Shown: positions 1 to 13,694 of the stretch, in pieces
Numbering within the stretch: the first letter of the stretch is position 1
Layout: the number at the start of each line of letters is the position of its first letter
Assembly: GCA_023101725.1 (NCBI GenBank)
Contig: JALJCO010012825.1
Location: forward strand, 62,001-126,000
DNA length: 64,000 bases
Reading direction: 5' to 3'
From: Atherinomorus stipes
Taxonomy: Eukaryota; Chordata; Actinopteri; Atheriniformes; Atherinidae
Program-made: the position numbers and the translations under genes
The notes under the pieces: generated by a model
The model's input: the letters and a program-made list of their open reading frames with translations, nothing else
Told to the model about the DNA's origin: nothing
Databases searched by the model: none

Positions 1-3000
1 TTATTCAAACATAATTTGTTTGTGTTGCATGAACACAATTCATTTAAGTAACATGAACAACAAGCTATGATTAACTTAATTTTTTTAAGTTGAAGTAACA
101 TATTATAATTATGTGCAAATCCTTGACATGAACCATTTTTTTCAGTGTATGTCTCTTTGTTGTATCAACCATGGTATGTGGACAAAAATGGCCTGAGTGT
201 TAATATCCAGTTGTTGGTGTGTGATGCCAGTAAATAAAGTAAAATACAGCTACCATGTTAATATGCTAAAAAGAAAACAAAAAGGTAGTGAAGTGCAATT
301 TCACAAACCTGGGATACTGCAGGGCAATTATTGCTCCAGAAATGTGCACAACAAATTTCTGTGTCAGTCAAAAGCAGTTTGAAGTTGGAAAGTAGTGTGG
401 TCTCACTTTAATGTAATAATGTGGCACTCAAAAAACAAGTAACATGCAAAAAGTGGTGCATTTTTCTTAGAGGTAACAGCTGATCACAGCTGACAGTAAA
501 AAATATGCCATGATTTCATTTCATGGAAATTATAGCACTAAAATGTATTATGCTGAATTGTCAAGATAAAAAAAAAATCATCACATTTTTTTCTGTTAAA
601 CAAGTCTATTTGTGTTGCACATTTCATGTACGTAACAATTCAAAGTGCTTTACATAAAACATTATAAGCATTACATTCAAACATTTTGTATAAAGAAAAT
701 ATTTGAAAAATTAGTAAGCCCGTTTGTATTGTACTGGATTAGATGCATAATTGATTCTATGTAAAAGCAAATAGTTATGTGACTGCTACTTTTACAAGTA
801 CTGTAATATATTATTGTTATAATGAATCTGTTATTTCAGTGTTGATGCATGCATAATCATATGCCACAAGAGAACAGCAAGGTGTTAAAAATGACTTTGA
901 ACAAAACCACACAGCAAAGGGAACTGTTCAGTATCTAAAATGTTAAAGCTACAGCAAAAATATTAATTTAGCAGAAAATGAGTAGCCTACCCCCTCCCTT
1001 TGTACCTCTGCAACAAGACGTACTTGGGACGACAAGTTATTGTTTGCTAGTTAATGCTATCTGCCCAACAAGCCTAAAATAGGGCATTTATTTGATCAAT
1101 GCTGTGCAAACTTACTATAGAACCTGGTCTCATTTAAAGACAGTATTACCTTGGATTTTTCAAAGAATGATGGATGGTGCACCAATGTTTGTAAGATCAT
1201 GCTTGCAGTATTGCCTTTTTCTGGCTGTCCCTCTTTGCAAGCATGTCTCGAATATCTGATTACCTTCCAACTATTTTTTTTCCCTTTACTTGAAAAATTC
1301 ACAAGCAGCCAACTCTTTTTCAGCAATGGGGAAATTAAATGAAAACTGCCCTGTTCCAAACAAGTTAAAAGTATTTAAAAGTATGAGACAAGGTGAATGT
1401 GAAGTGTAATTATGGCATTATTACATTCTCGTCCACAGTAGAGTTGAAATTATCCCCATTTAAGGGATGCTGAATTTCTTAATTTCACAGGTAATCACTG
1501 TATCAGATGCTATGATTGATTAATCATGAAGATGATTTATGTATTGTTAACAGAGCTGAGGAGACTAATTGTGTGTTGGAATGAGACTTCTTAGTTACTT
1601 GACTTTCTTTTCATGTTTATATCAAAAGATAGGCATAAATAGAACTTAAACACCTATAAGGAGTGTTCATGGGATTTTACACATTTATAGTGATGTGAAA
1701 TTAATTAACATATAACAACTGTCATAATCATAACATTGTGATTACTTCTCTGAAGAATAATAATTGTACCAAGAAAATCTATAATCCTGGCATCCCTATC
1801 CTCAGCCTGCCTTCTTGATTGGCTTGTTCAATAGTATAACTGTTTGTCTTTGTACTGCACCAGCAGGAAACAACAAACTTAAGGCAGTACACTAATAACA
1901 GATACCACATTAAAAAAGCAAACTTTCTTATATAGTCCAATCTGTTCCCCTACTGTTTAGATGTGCTGTAGAAGCCAAATCCTGCTGAGTGGTCAATGCA
2001 ACAGTGTGCAGGCAGCAACTTGTTTATTTTCAACTGCTGGTTTAACTAGGTCACAACAAAAGTGTACAAAAGAGTTTTTTTTTTTTTTTTTTTTTTTTTA
2101 TTTATTTTTGAGGTGGAGAGAAGGCAAATACATAGTACAAAAATGGTTGTATGAAGCTCAGCATGGGGATAGAGGATTTACTTAGTAGGGAGAACATTCA
2201 GGTAATTTTCCTTTCTTGATTTGTTTTCCCCTCAGTAGGCTTGCATTGTCAGTCACCAGCCAGAGCAATTGGCCTGGCTATCTGTACAAATGCTTATTGT
2301 GAAGACAGTATGATATAATACTGTACGATCCATGCATGAGTGTGTGGGAGAAACTTGTAATTTATGAGAGTGACATCACATTAAAAAACAAGGGAGTGTG
2401 GATTATGTCATATTTTCTCTGTAGAAGTTCAGAACTGTGAGCTGCAGAGAATGTGATTGCTGCACCACAGAGGAATGTACTGACAAGCCTTCAACAGTCT
2501 GTGTCAACAGTCAGTAAATTGTGATACACCCCCAAAAGCTTTCATGTTGACAATTTCTGAACAGTGGTCATATGGAGAAGATAAAGACCTCAACAAATGC
2601 TAAATCACACATCATGTTTGGGGATTGCCTGCAGTTCAGCCACAAAGAACATGTTAGTGATGGTAGCCAGGGGAAGCTGAATGTTGCTGAGTCTTGCTCT
2701 TAATGCTGTGGTAGTGTTCTGAATTTTGTGTACCATTACACCAATAGTTTGATACGTTTAAAGTGTTTGAACAAGCAGATGACAAAACTCCTAAATTCTG
2801 CCAGTTAATTCTAACCGAAATGGTGACTGTGGGTTGTAATTTGTCTTAGTCAAAGTGATTGATCCTTCTGGCAAAAAGGGCACTTTCTGTTTGATCATTT
2901 AAATCTTTGGAAACCGAACACGTTTTACAAAACCAAGTGACACCGTAGCCAGTTGCAATCAATGCTGAGAAAGTAATCAGTGTTTGATTAGTTGCAATGC

Positions 3001-3704
3001 CCCTCATATTGATCTGTCTCAGCAACAGGGGGCCACTTCAACTACTCTGAGAAGAGTTCGATTGGCTGCTGAGGTTAAACACAGGCTGTCGCTATAGAAC
3101 TGAACTAAATCGGACAACAGGGTTGACAGGCAGGAATGAGAAAACTGCCTGTGATCCTGGACTGGAACACAGCTCATCAACTTCCATTGTGTTACTGTGA
3201 TGTAAGCGAGAAATTACTTTTTTTATTTCTTTGGTTTTAGTCTTGTCAATGTCACAATTACTTTTTTAATCATTTTGAAGTCTCTTCTTTGACATAGTGT
3301 CTCTATATTGCTATGATTTCTCAAGACACCACAATAACTGTCCAGGAAAAAAAGGTGTTTTTTCTTGTCTTTTTTTTTTTTCTGATGTGTCTAAATAAGG
3401 AGACACATGAGACACATCAAGACAATGTTCTATTTAACTTTTTTCATTCCTTGGGAGCTTGACATACTGAAAGGTGTGAGAAAAGCTCAGACTTGGCAGC
3501 CCACGTTGATGTTCTCCACTTTTCTCTCAGACTGACAGCAGAGAAGAGCCTTCTATGTCTCATTTTAGGAATATTGGCATTAACACAGATGATCTTACGT
3601 CATAGTCTCATGTGTTCTGTGGAGTGAATACGATTGGTTTCAATGACAGGCTAGGACAATTCCTATTGGCTTGTGCTAGCATTAGCATCAGCGATCTCCT
3701 GTAA
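1..3704. other. Unassigned AT-rich DNA, no gene seen
   Basis: I see no coding exon, transposase fragment or TIR pair here. Open frames are short (under 90 codons) and unlike any protein I recognise. The only clear simple-sequence tract is a run of 25 T at 2075-2099. A stretch near 640-690 ending in an 'aaagtgctttacataa' motif resembles the 3' tails of fish LINEs, but is too short to assign. Confidence 0.6.
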
Positions 3705-4198
3705 CTACACTGTAATTTTTACAGTAAAAAACTGGCAGCTGTGGTTGCCAGTTTTTCACCGTAAAAAATACAGTTGCTTAATCAAGATGCCATTATGTCT
3801 TTTACATAGTGACTGTATTTGTTACGGTAAAAAAACAAAAAACTGGTAACAGCACCTGCCAGTTTTTCACTGTAATTTTTATAGTGAAAAACTGGCAGTT
3901 GTTGTAAAAATATGGGGTAATTTATAGGGTGATAAGCTGTCAGTTTTTACACTGTAAATTTTACAATTTTTTCATAAAAACTGTATTTTTTTGTACTGTT
4001 TCAACTGTTATTATTGCAAGAAAATACTGTAAATAAATAACAGGTGTGTACTGCAAAATTTACAGTTGCCAAAATACCATACTGTTATATCCTCAACATT
4101 CTTACTGTAAATTTTGCAGTGAAAAAATGGCAACCACAGCTGCCACTTTTTCATCATAAATTGTAAGGTTTTTTTTTTTTTTTTTTTTTACAGTGTAG
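3705..4198. mobile_element. Palindromic MITE built from ACTGTAA / AACTGGCA motifs
   Basis: The 494-bp unit starts CTACACTGTAA and ends TTACAGTGTAG, so its outermost bases form inverted repeats. Inside, the motif aaaaactggca and its reverse complement tgccagtttt recur about every 40-150 bp in both orientations, and 'tactgtaaatt' blocks recur as well, so a single strand could fold on itself extensively. There is no coding capacity. A T-run of about 21 lies just inside the right end. This type of self-complementary non-autonomous DNA element is common in fish genomes; I cannot name the family or be sure of the target-site duplication. Confidence 0.7.
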
Positions 4199-5006
<808 letters not shown>

Positions 5007-5088
5007 CTGACTATCTATCGCAGGTGCACACGTTTGAAAAATTGTGGCTCAGATCGCAACACTTAAAGCACAAGTCCTTAAACATAAA

Positions 5089-5745
5089 GGGCCTGGTTTA
5101 CAAAAGGTTTGCATGTACTAAAACCAGCGCTATCTTCAATACACATGCAATAATCGGCAGGAGCTGATTTACAAACAGGGAAAAGGAAGTTTGCACCTGT
5201 TAACAGGCAAAATAGCCCCGCTATCCATTTTGCGTGTCTGCTGTAGATGAATATGCAATCTGGGTGTTTCTGCCAGAATGGGCAAAATATTGGGAGGAGA
5301 CTATGCAAACAACTCATCTTTGCACACACAATGTGATTTATCAACTGTGCAATAGAAAGCGGGCGCAAAAAATTGCGTGTTTTGTAGCACATCTGAAAAG
5401 CAGGTATTACATGGCAGCTTTATGCACAAATGACTGGAAGAATGCTGCCTGCAGAACTGCAGACATGCAGCATTGGGTCAAAATAATTTCTCATGAATGT
5501 GTTAGGGCATCTTGGCAAGTTTTCTTTATCTAATTAAATAACAATCAACATCACTATTAACAGTTTATTCTGGACATGAATCAGAACATTGGCTGCTGTA
5601 GCATGATGGTTAAAGTCAGGGTGGATGATGTTTTCCAGGAGCATTTTTTTACTATATTGCTTAAATTCTTCTTCACTCCCCGATTGCAGCCAATTAATTA
5701 AATGTTCTGACACAAAAGTTTTAAAAATTGATTGAATGATTTTTA
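5089..5745 (-). mobile_element. PIF/Harbinger-like relic (tentative)
   Basis: The left edge GGGCCTGGTTTACAAAAGG follows 'taaa' and resembles the right edge of the Harbinger-like relic at 52.59 kb, read inward as GGCCCTCATTTATCAAACG. A segment at about 5618-5720 recurs, inverted, at about 60735-60850. Both copies conceptually encode SEHLINWLQSG followed by EEEFKQYSKK or EEDFKQYSKK, on the minus strand here. The frame here stays open for 82 codons. No DDE transposase domain is visible and the other end is not certain, so superfamily assignment rests on the terminal sequence only. Confidence 0.4.
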
Positions 5746-5901
5746 TGTCCGTCAAACTCGACTGCTCTCTGTCGTGCACCAACCGTCCTCGTTCGCGTGT
5801 ACGTGAGCTCGCAGCTCGCCGTGAGGCGAACCCCCAGGAGTGAAAGTGTGTGTGTGTGTGTGGTTGTCTGTACTTCTATGATGGCCCTGCGACAGTTTGG
5901 T

Positions 5902-5988
5902 GACCTCTCCGGGGTGTACCCTGCCTCTTACCTGATAATAGCTGGGATAGGCTCCAGCAACCCACACGACCCTGACCTGGATAAGCCG
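5902..5988 (+). repeat. Retroposon 3' tail (GGGATAGGCTCCAGC type)
   Basis: The block running through gtgtaccctgcctc, ctgggataggctccagc and gaccctgacctggataag is the widespread 3' end of fish non-LTR retroposons (RTE/Rex3-like or L2-like; I cannot decide). The same motif recurs at 28.64 kb and in shortened form at 27.55 kb. It is a truncated insertion with no coding sequence. Confidence 0.65.
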
Positions 5989-5995
5989 TACAGAG

Positions 5996-6228
5996 TAATA
6001 ACTTTCTGCTTCAAGCTTCCCTGCGTTAAACCACGCCCACCTTGAATGTCCCACCAATCACATGATACTTCTGAGAGCCCATGAAAATGTGGGCGATGTG
6101 TCAAGAACAAGCTTCAAGAAGTCCTCATTAACTTCCGTGAGAACAAACTGATGTCAGTTTGTTCTCACGGCCATCAGAACAAGATGTACGTTTTCACTTC
6201 TCACGGAGAATGCACCAGTTAAAGCTAC
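5996..6228 (+). mobile_element. Hairpin-bearing dispersed repeat, copy 1
   Basis: This stretch aligns by eye to the reverse complement of about 28815-29045: both contain ctgcttcaag, a 'gtccNaccaatcaca' block, 'atacttctNNgagc' and a cluster of gagaaca / tgttctc inverted motifs. It lies directly after the retroposon tail. There is no coding capacity. It is a non-autonomous repeat of unknown superfamily; boundaries are approximate. Confidence 0.5.
6135..6170. repeat. Perfect 17-bp inverted repeat with 2-nt loop
   Basis: Left arm 6135-6151 (ccgtgagaacaaactga) and right arm 6154-6170 are exact reverse complements separated by 'tg'. A third partial copy of the arm end, cttctcacgg, follows about 30 bp downstream. 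The palindrome sits inside the dispersed repeat above. Confidence 0.95.
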
Positions 6229-9200
6229 AGACAGCTATTGCTGTATCCCAGTGAGTATTCTGTGTTGTGAACAACTCTTAGAAACAAGCCCTGGTTTCCA
6301 CCGAAGTCAGGCTGGCTTATGTAGTGTGACTTCTTGTTTTATTCATTTCGAGAGCCATTCACAATCATTTTTGATGGCTATTTTCAGTGATTAACATGAA
6401 AACCCACAGCTGTCGGTTTCCTGAGATTAACATGAACACACAAACAACACAAATAAATCTTAATAGAGGACGAAATAACCATCCCTGTCAACATTTCAAT
6501 CTATTTATTGAAGTAGATAGCACAGTGGAGTAAATATGAATGTACTGTATCATCCCATTTGGAGATTACTTCTCAGATTATATGTTGAAGTGTATTTGTG
6601 TCTAAACATGAACAATAACATGGTAACTAAAGACAAAGCCTGTATTTTTTTCAGCCAGTTCTGTCATTCCCCATCTTACAGTCCTTTGGACTTTGTTGTG
6701 ACCTCATTAGCTTGGCCACACATGAATATTGACCACTGCTATTCTTCCGACAAATATGTCCTCTATATGTCGAGACTGGTGAGACCCTTGTAGGAGAGTA
6801 AAGCAGAGGAAGAACTGCTCTGTGGGTAAGGGGGTTGGGGAGACAGACTCTGTTTGTGGTCTAGGTGCTGCAGTTTATGGAAAATTAAAACCCTGAGATG
6901 GTTTCTTTAAGGGGTGTCCAGTAGCAGATCCAAGCATCCCATGGGACTGTTTGGTTTGTCCCTATCTTTGCCCTGCACAGGTAGGTGGTGGTGCAGATCT
7001 CTCTGTTCCTTTCTTTCTCAGCTTTTTTTCCATGGGAAATCTGTAGCTGGCGAGGGTTTGATATGGCAAAGGTATAGCGAAACAATCATAGCTCTGACAG
7101 AGGGTGTGTTTGCAACCCTGGGATTTAAGAAAGGTTGTCTCGAGGGAAGGCGATTGTGCTACTGGTGTTGGTGATGGCAATTTGGATGCCCGGTAAGCAT
7201 CGTTTCAAAGGCACGATAAATGTAGAGTAGATGAAAAGGGAGGATTTTGGCCAAGTGCTGGCAATGGCAAATGGCTGAGTGGCTCAGACTCTCAGTTCGC
7301 CTGTATTTTTTTTTTTTTTATCTCTTCTTTGAATTGGTAGTCTTTATGATCTCTTCCTCAGTTCACACTTTTGTATCTCAGTAATTGTTCCTTTTTCTGT
7401 GCTCCTGTTTTGTTCTGAGGCGCAACAACACCGGGGCTTTCAGTCTCCATCCTCCTGCTGTGGACTTGACCACAGGCATCAAATCTGTTGTCCTCAATTT
7501 TGGCGACAGCTCCCTCTGAAGTGTCAGCAGTTGTTTTTTCAGTAGTTACTCTTATCACCTTCACTATTATTATCATCATATGGCGCTTTCATGCCCAGTC
7601 ATCATCCTTGTTTTTAAACATTCAGTTTATTTATAAAACCAAAGCAAAATAATTTCCAAAGTATCCCAGCCTAATTCTGTCTGTGAGTGCACTGGGATAA
7701 TGCATCCAGATTTTTAAGTATTGTCACATTTCTAACAAATGGCAGTTTAACAGTTTCTAGGCAACATCACCACATTGAACATGAACCATACTTTTATAAT
7801 CTGTTTACAGCTTCCAAACAAGCAGACATGATGACAAGATGTAAAATCATTTGGCACCAGGGATAAAGTGGCATGTGACATTGTTTTGAGCTACACTCTG
7901 TGGGAAATGAGCAGGAAATGACAAATTAGCTGTCTATTGTTGCCTAAGGTATTTTTTTTCTGCTCATTTACAACAAAACATTGCTTGCCATTATGGGTCA
8001 GATGGAAAGACATTAAATACAAATTTAAGACAGAACCTTATCTTCAGCTGAAATGGCTGTATAATTGTACAGTGGGGAATGTTGTATAACAGTCTATAAG
8101 GCAGAGGGTTTACCTGAAATGTTCTTCAATTAGTGCTGCCCAGTGGATCTTCCCTGTTCCTCAGTAGCTGTTAATCATGAAGCGAGCAGTGATAGTTATT
8201 TTCTATGTCAGACTCTGCAGGTAATAAATATCTCAGGGTAGGCCAAATATTAAACACCTATTCTTCTAAGAGACAGTCACAAACTGCATCCGAACGAGAG
8301 CATAATTTTTAAACACCTAATATTGCAGCATATAAGTATTTAAATTGTATTTGGTGTTTTGCAATATTTTCACCTTTTAGTTTTGCCATGGTGTACGTGA
8401 CATATATTGAAATCACACATGCAGGAATGGAGGTCTGTGAGCGTAGAGGCAAATGATTGATAGCCAACATATTCTCAACTAAGCTAACAGAAGCTAATGC
8501 AGACAGGCGGGCTAATGGTTAAGGCACGCTCAGACTTGCTGTTAGCTGGTTAAAAACATCTGTTGTGTTATTCTGCTACTGAATGAGGCCTTCCTGGAAG
8601 CAAGCAGGGAGCTAGCCACTAGCTGCCATGGCTAACACTGGCAGCTGGTCTGCCACCTGTGACTCAAACGAACACGCCCCTAATTACATGTAATTTCAAG
8701 ATTAAATAACATCTAAACAGATGAGTTACTTTATAACCGGGGTGGGCTGGGGTTGAAATTCAGCCCGGGAGCTTGGTTCGATGAGGACTTTTGAGTGCAC
8801 AAAGTTCTTAATCTTTGGAGGCTGGAAAGGTAAAAAAGATCAAATTCATCATCTTCACCTGGCTGTACATGTGGCTCAGTTTCCCTCATGCAGGACCTTA
8901 CCTTCTCCTGTGCGTCCTGTGCGAGCACATCAGTAACAACAAGGATGAGAAGTAACTCATCAACAATAGAAAACATCTAATTCAGAAAGCCTCTGACAGA
9001 ACTGCAGGAGTGGAGGCTTATTGTTTGTGACTAAAGGAGGAGCAACAAAAAATATCTTCTTATAATTCTATGCAGAAGCTTATTGCCAACCCAGTCCAGC
9101 ACACTACCCCTGTACCTAGCATAGTTTTTCTTACGTTCCTGTTCCACATGAGCAGGAACATCTCACTCATACCTGAATCTGGCTCTATTTACTGGAAAAA

Positions 9201-11754
9201 AACAAAACAATCTTATGTCCATGACGAGGCTTGTATGTAGGACATGTTGGAGTTTTTCCTATAGCTGACTTGCAGAGTTAAGATAATATGGGTTTCATGA
9301 GGATATTTTCAAGACTTGTGCCTTTAATTCAAGTCCATCAGTCTTTAATGGCTTTAAAAAGAAAAAAATAATAAAAAAGGAAAAAAAGCGGTTTTAAATT
9401 TGATTTCACAACTTCACGCATCCATGTCCCTACATGAATTACCTTTATTTTTACACATAATTGAAGAAGATGCTCTGTTTCATTTATTGCAAACGCATCT
9501 GAAATCCTGAAAGTACCCCACCAAAGTGGGAAGGTATCTAGAGTGCTGTCAGGAAACCACAGAGTAATTCAGCGTTCTCTGCAGAGGTAACCATTTCCTC
9601 CCATGGAAGATAAAAGGATGATGGATCATTTGATATGGCAGTTTGTTTACTTGGGGGTGGTTACGTAGCTATGCAAACAGGAGGGAGTCATTTTATCCAC
9701 AGCAGGAGTCTCTCAGTACACAGAGAGCACCAGGAACCATGAGTGATACAGCAGTGTCGTCATGCCTTCATTAGCCGATGCAAGCCTACGTTAGACCATC
9801 ATTAGCTTTTACTTCAGGGCGTGTCATGAATGAATGGTGTGAGCTTTAAATCAGGCTGCTGATCAATATTGCAGAAGAATGACATGTCAATTTATTGCGG
9901 ATGACATAAAATGGCTTCTTTTTATGCACAAAGGTGTACACACTGGTTTATTTATTTATGTATTTTACAAGCTGCACCGTGAGTCTGTGATTAAGCAAGT
10001 GTGAGACTATAAATTTTTACAGCTCGGGAATAACTACTGGCTGTTTTTAGGAATATTACATCTCTCCAAAGGGGTCTAAAATGTAAACTGGACCACAGAG
10101 TAAAAACCTGAAATAAAAAAATATCATGGCACAAAAACTTTGTGATTGGTCACCTTAGCATTTGGGTATAAATCACGTCACACATACAGTAAAACCCTCT
10201 TTAATGTGAGATATAAATTTATGACAGTGTTCTTTATTTTCTTTGGATACTTAACTTAATTTAGACAATCTAAATTAAGAATCAGCTATCTTCCAAATAG
10301 ATTAATCCTGTTCCCTGAAAGGATTGTCCAGAGAAATGTCACAGATACTGTTGGAATAATTTTCTTTTTCTAGTCAATGCATCAGTAAACATTATGGTGG
10401 TGACTTATTAGAAAATTGAGCATCAATGTTCACTGTAATTCAGAACAATTTTTGTAATGTTGCATCTTAAAAGATATGGAAGCCCAAAAGATTCATAATA
10501 AATACCATTTTGATGAATAACAAACAAATATATGACATGAAATATCAAAATAAGGTAATGTTATTATGAAATATATATTATTCTTTAACATATATTTTAT
10601 CATAATTGAACATTTCATAATGATTATTTTCACAACATCATACTTTTTAAAATAATTGCTTTTTTATTTAAATTTTCTTTTTATAAATTTTATAAAAATA
10701 TATATATATTATTTTTTTTTTTTTAAGAAGTCCTTTTTTTTCATAATGCCATTTTACACAATGGTCTTTTTTATTTCATAATGATATTTTTCATGATGAC
10801 GAAATGCAGAGCAAGTAGTTGATTGGCTGCTCCTTTACTTAGACAAAAGCAGCAGCACCTGCAGTATCGATTCAAGCGTGCCGTGGAGACTATCACTAAC
10901 GCTGAGAAGCCACTAGTGGGTGGCTCATTTGAGATGGGATGGTTTTACACAAAGACTGAAGAAAATAGGTTTTACACCAGGGGTGGGGACTCCAGTGCTC
11001 GAGGGCCGGCATCCTGTGGCAACACACCTCCGTATTGTGACTCCAGGGGGCGTTGTACTGTTTTACCGTGTTTCAGCGTCTGATCAGCGTGTTTAACTAT
11101 GACGAGTATCCTAAGCAAATACTGTAAGGTTAAAGATGGAGGTTGTGGGAGAATTGTGGCTTATTCCCACAAGTCGCATTAATAACTTTTGAATAAAACA
11201 AAAACAAAAAACAAAAGCTGAATAGTGCATTTATGAAAGCACTTTCTAATCAACCCCATCAAGCATGTTAGAGAGGCGTGATCTTGACAAATGACTTTTT
11301 CCTTGTTCTTTAGTCGTCCCTTGGGAGATTCTTTAGGACTCAGACCAATGTTATAATCTTTTAGTCTTCAGTCATTTCTACAACTGCTCATTTGTGCAAG
11401 AAGTTATGTTGATACCAAAGCTGTATTATTTCATCTGATCTTCAACTTCACACAAGCGATGGGTGGCCACGAAGTCTGACAGCTGCTGTCAGATAATGCA
11501 ACATTATTATGTAATGGAGAGTGTCTAGATCTCCAAAACTATTTCATCTGACTTTCTTCTCTCTTGTGGCTTAAACACACGTGTTGCCTTTATGAGCAAC
11601 AGCTGAAATAATTTGAAGCAAATTGCGCATATAATAAAGATTAATTTGCCTCTACTTTAAATGGTCGTTGTAGCAGGTACGTTACGTCAGGGTTCTGGCA
11701 GTTACTACAGACACAAAACCTGCTTTACAATGTTTATTGCAACATCAGGCTTCA
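6229..11754. other. Long stretch with no recognised gene
   Basis: No convincing exon, RNA gene or transposase fragment was seen over about 5.5 kb. A short GC-rich patch at 8738-8775 (gtgggctggggttgaaattc, then agcccggg) resembles a GGCCGGG-type fish repeat also seen near 15.1 and 15.23 kb. The 10.54-10.80 kb part is very AT-rich and repeats 'ttcataatg' several times. Open frames are short and unlike known families. Confidence 0.55.
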
Positions 11755-11756
11755 GC

Positions 11757-11968
11757 CTTAAAGTGCTGGTGACATGTTTTTGACATTTTTTTCATTTATC
11801 AACCAAAACCTTCTTCATGATGATCTGTGTATCAGAAACAAGCCCAGCTGCATAGATGAGTTATTAGAAACCATTGCTGCTTTTTCAACACATCTGACCA
11901 GACTGTGGAGCTGTGAGCCGAAACCGGATATTACGTCTGCAAGAGCCTCTTCTTCGCTGATTATCTAA
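11757..11968 (+). mobile_element. Fragment of a TTAA-type element (tentative)
   Basis: At 11758 TTAA is followed by AGTGCTGGTGACATG, close in layout to the end of family D at 35659 (TTAA then AGTGCCCCTGGCATG). Only one end is identifiable. The 64-codon open frame inside is not like a known protein. Assignment rests on the terminal similarity alone. Confidence 0.3.
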
Positions 11969-12499
11969 CATTGAAGTGGCTTCATTGCGGTTTTTAAGTT
12001 CCTTTTCCAGTTTTACAGACAAACAGTAACGACTCAGCCTTCAAATTGTATTGACAGTTAATGGTTAAAAGCTCGTAAGTGTAGCATTAGTTTATATAGG
12101 TTTCCTACAGATTTAGAATTTTATTTTGAAGAAGCAGGTCGGAGTCAGGACTCACCAGGAAACAGTTAGGGATGGTGAAAACGAAGCTTCATGAGACACT
12201 GAGACATTTTGACACAGCTGCCAGGAGATCGACACGAAGTCTCGAGACATTTGAGACAGTGAGCATGAGCTACATCTGCTGGCCGTGGATGTGTACTGCA
12301 GCTGAGGGAAGCGCTGTCTGGAGCTGTCTTGTCTTTGACATGGTGTATCATAAAAGACACGTTGTCAACCTTCAGTTAGTGTTTCCTTTGTGGTTAATAT
12401 CTTGGAATTATCCTCTGTGATAAATTAACTGTTTTTCAATAAATTCCCAAGCGAATGGAACCTGTATTAAGCACTGACAGATTAATAAACCCAGTCTCT

Positions 12500-12968
12500 T
12501 CAAGATTTCGGCTCGACACTCGCGGATGACGTAACGAGGCCTCGGTTAGTGTGGTCACGTGGCTTTTGGCATGCTGACACTTCCACCAAAGCAGCGGTAG
12601 CGAGACTTCCGGTTCATAAGATCGAGGCAGAGTCGAGCAGACGGGCTCAAGCAGAACATCCCTATAACAGTAGCCAGCAGCAGGACCTCTCTGCTCGTCC
12701 CTCCCATCGTCTGTTTACTGGAGCTGGAGTAACCAACGTGTTGAGACTTCTAACACAATGAAACTGCGAAATGTCCTCTGGAATATTCTTTTTCAACCAT
12801 CGTTGCTTCATCACATCGGTCATACAGCTACTGATCGACAGACAGCTGCGGCTCAGTTATATGAACGTCTCCGGTCATCAGATCTCCTCCAGCTGCTTCC
12901 AAAGATGCATCCTTCCCTCCATCCTCATCCTTATAAACGGGAACTATTTAAAAGTCGACTGGAACCAT
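12500..12968 (+). promoter_or_regulatory. CpG-rich promoter-like stretch plus candidate first exon
   Basis: Around 12520-12620 the sequence shows tgacgtaa (CRE-like), ggtcacgtgg (USF-type E-box) and acttccgg (ETS core), the usual mix of CpG promoters, in a locally GC-richer segment. Two ATG frames begin at 12758 and 12771, and both stay open to an excellent splice donor at 12969 (cat|gtaagt). The second gives exactly 66 codons, the first 70 codons plus one base. Neither protein resembles a family I know. The sequence just upstream (12.17-12.33 kb, gaaacgaagcttcatgagac style) looks like a fish hAT-type repeat, so the motifs may belong to a mobile element. Transcription is unproven; no downstream exon was identified. 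Confidence 0.3.
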
Positions 12969-13389
12969 GTAAGTTGTTATCTTCTCATTTTTAAAAGGCT
13001 AATTATTTACTGCAGCTAGCTCGCGGGTAGCCGTTAGCTGCAAGCTAACACAGTGAACGAGTGTCTCTGTCACGCCTGGCTCTATGTCAAACTACTGCAG
13101 CTCTTTATCAGGTGTTGGTCCTCTTGTGTTGTTCCGGGTCGCTTCTTACAATTCTGGTTCCCTCAGTGTGGTCTTGCAGGCTTTTGGCTAAACCAGTGGA
13201 CCCGAGGCTGGGAGACAGACTGTAGGCAGTTGGCTACAATTCTACTCGGTTCTGGCTTGTAAAATGTGATTTCACAGTGCTCAAAATTCCATATACTTGT
13301 TTCATTTGGACACCATTCCATGTTTGCTTCCTATACTCATTTGAGCTGTTGACAAAATGCTCATTAGTCTGACTTGTGTTCAGACATGT

Positions 13390-13690
13390 CTGCTCTACAC
13401 ACACACACATCCTTGGTCTTCTATCTTTGTGAGGACATTCATCAACATAATGCATTCCCTAGCCCCTTACCCTAACCATCACAACTGATTGCCTAAACCT
13501 AACCCTTGCCCTAACCTTAACCTAATTATAACCTAAACTCTAAAACCAAATCTTGACCTTCAAAAATGTTTTTTCTTAGCCTTTTTTAGTGAGGGCCGGC
13601 TAAAATGTCCTCACGTTCAAAAACTTTCCTCACTTTGCTGGTTAAAAGTGCAAAATGGTTCTCACAATGTAGCAAGTAACACACATACAC
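13390..13690 (+). repeat. Common teleost dispersed repeat with CCCTAA-like hexamers
   Basis: The order acacacacacat, ggtcttctatctttgtgagg, 'ttcatcaacataatgcattc', then a run of cctaacc/ccctaac-like units, then 'gtcctcacNttc' and a 'ctcacaatgtagcaa' block is a dispersed repeat seen very often in teleost DNA. The telomere-like hexamers at about 13455-13545 are irregular (ccctaacc, ctaaacc, ccttaacc), so this is not an interstitial telomere array. Confidence 0.65.
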
Positions 13691-13694
13691 TAAA

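Noticed and set aside
8731..8976. 81-codon minus-strand frame as an exon
   Set aside because: Acidic, no domain recognised, and its 3' part lies in a GGCCGGG-type repeat patch.
13450..13545. Interstitial telomeric repeat
   Set aside because: Hexamers are irregular and the block is part of a longer dispersed teleost repeat with fixed flanks.
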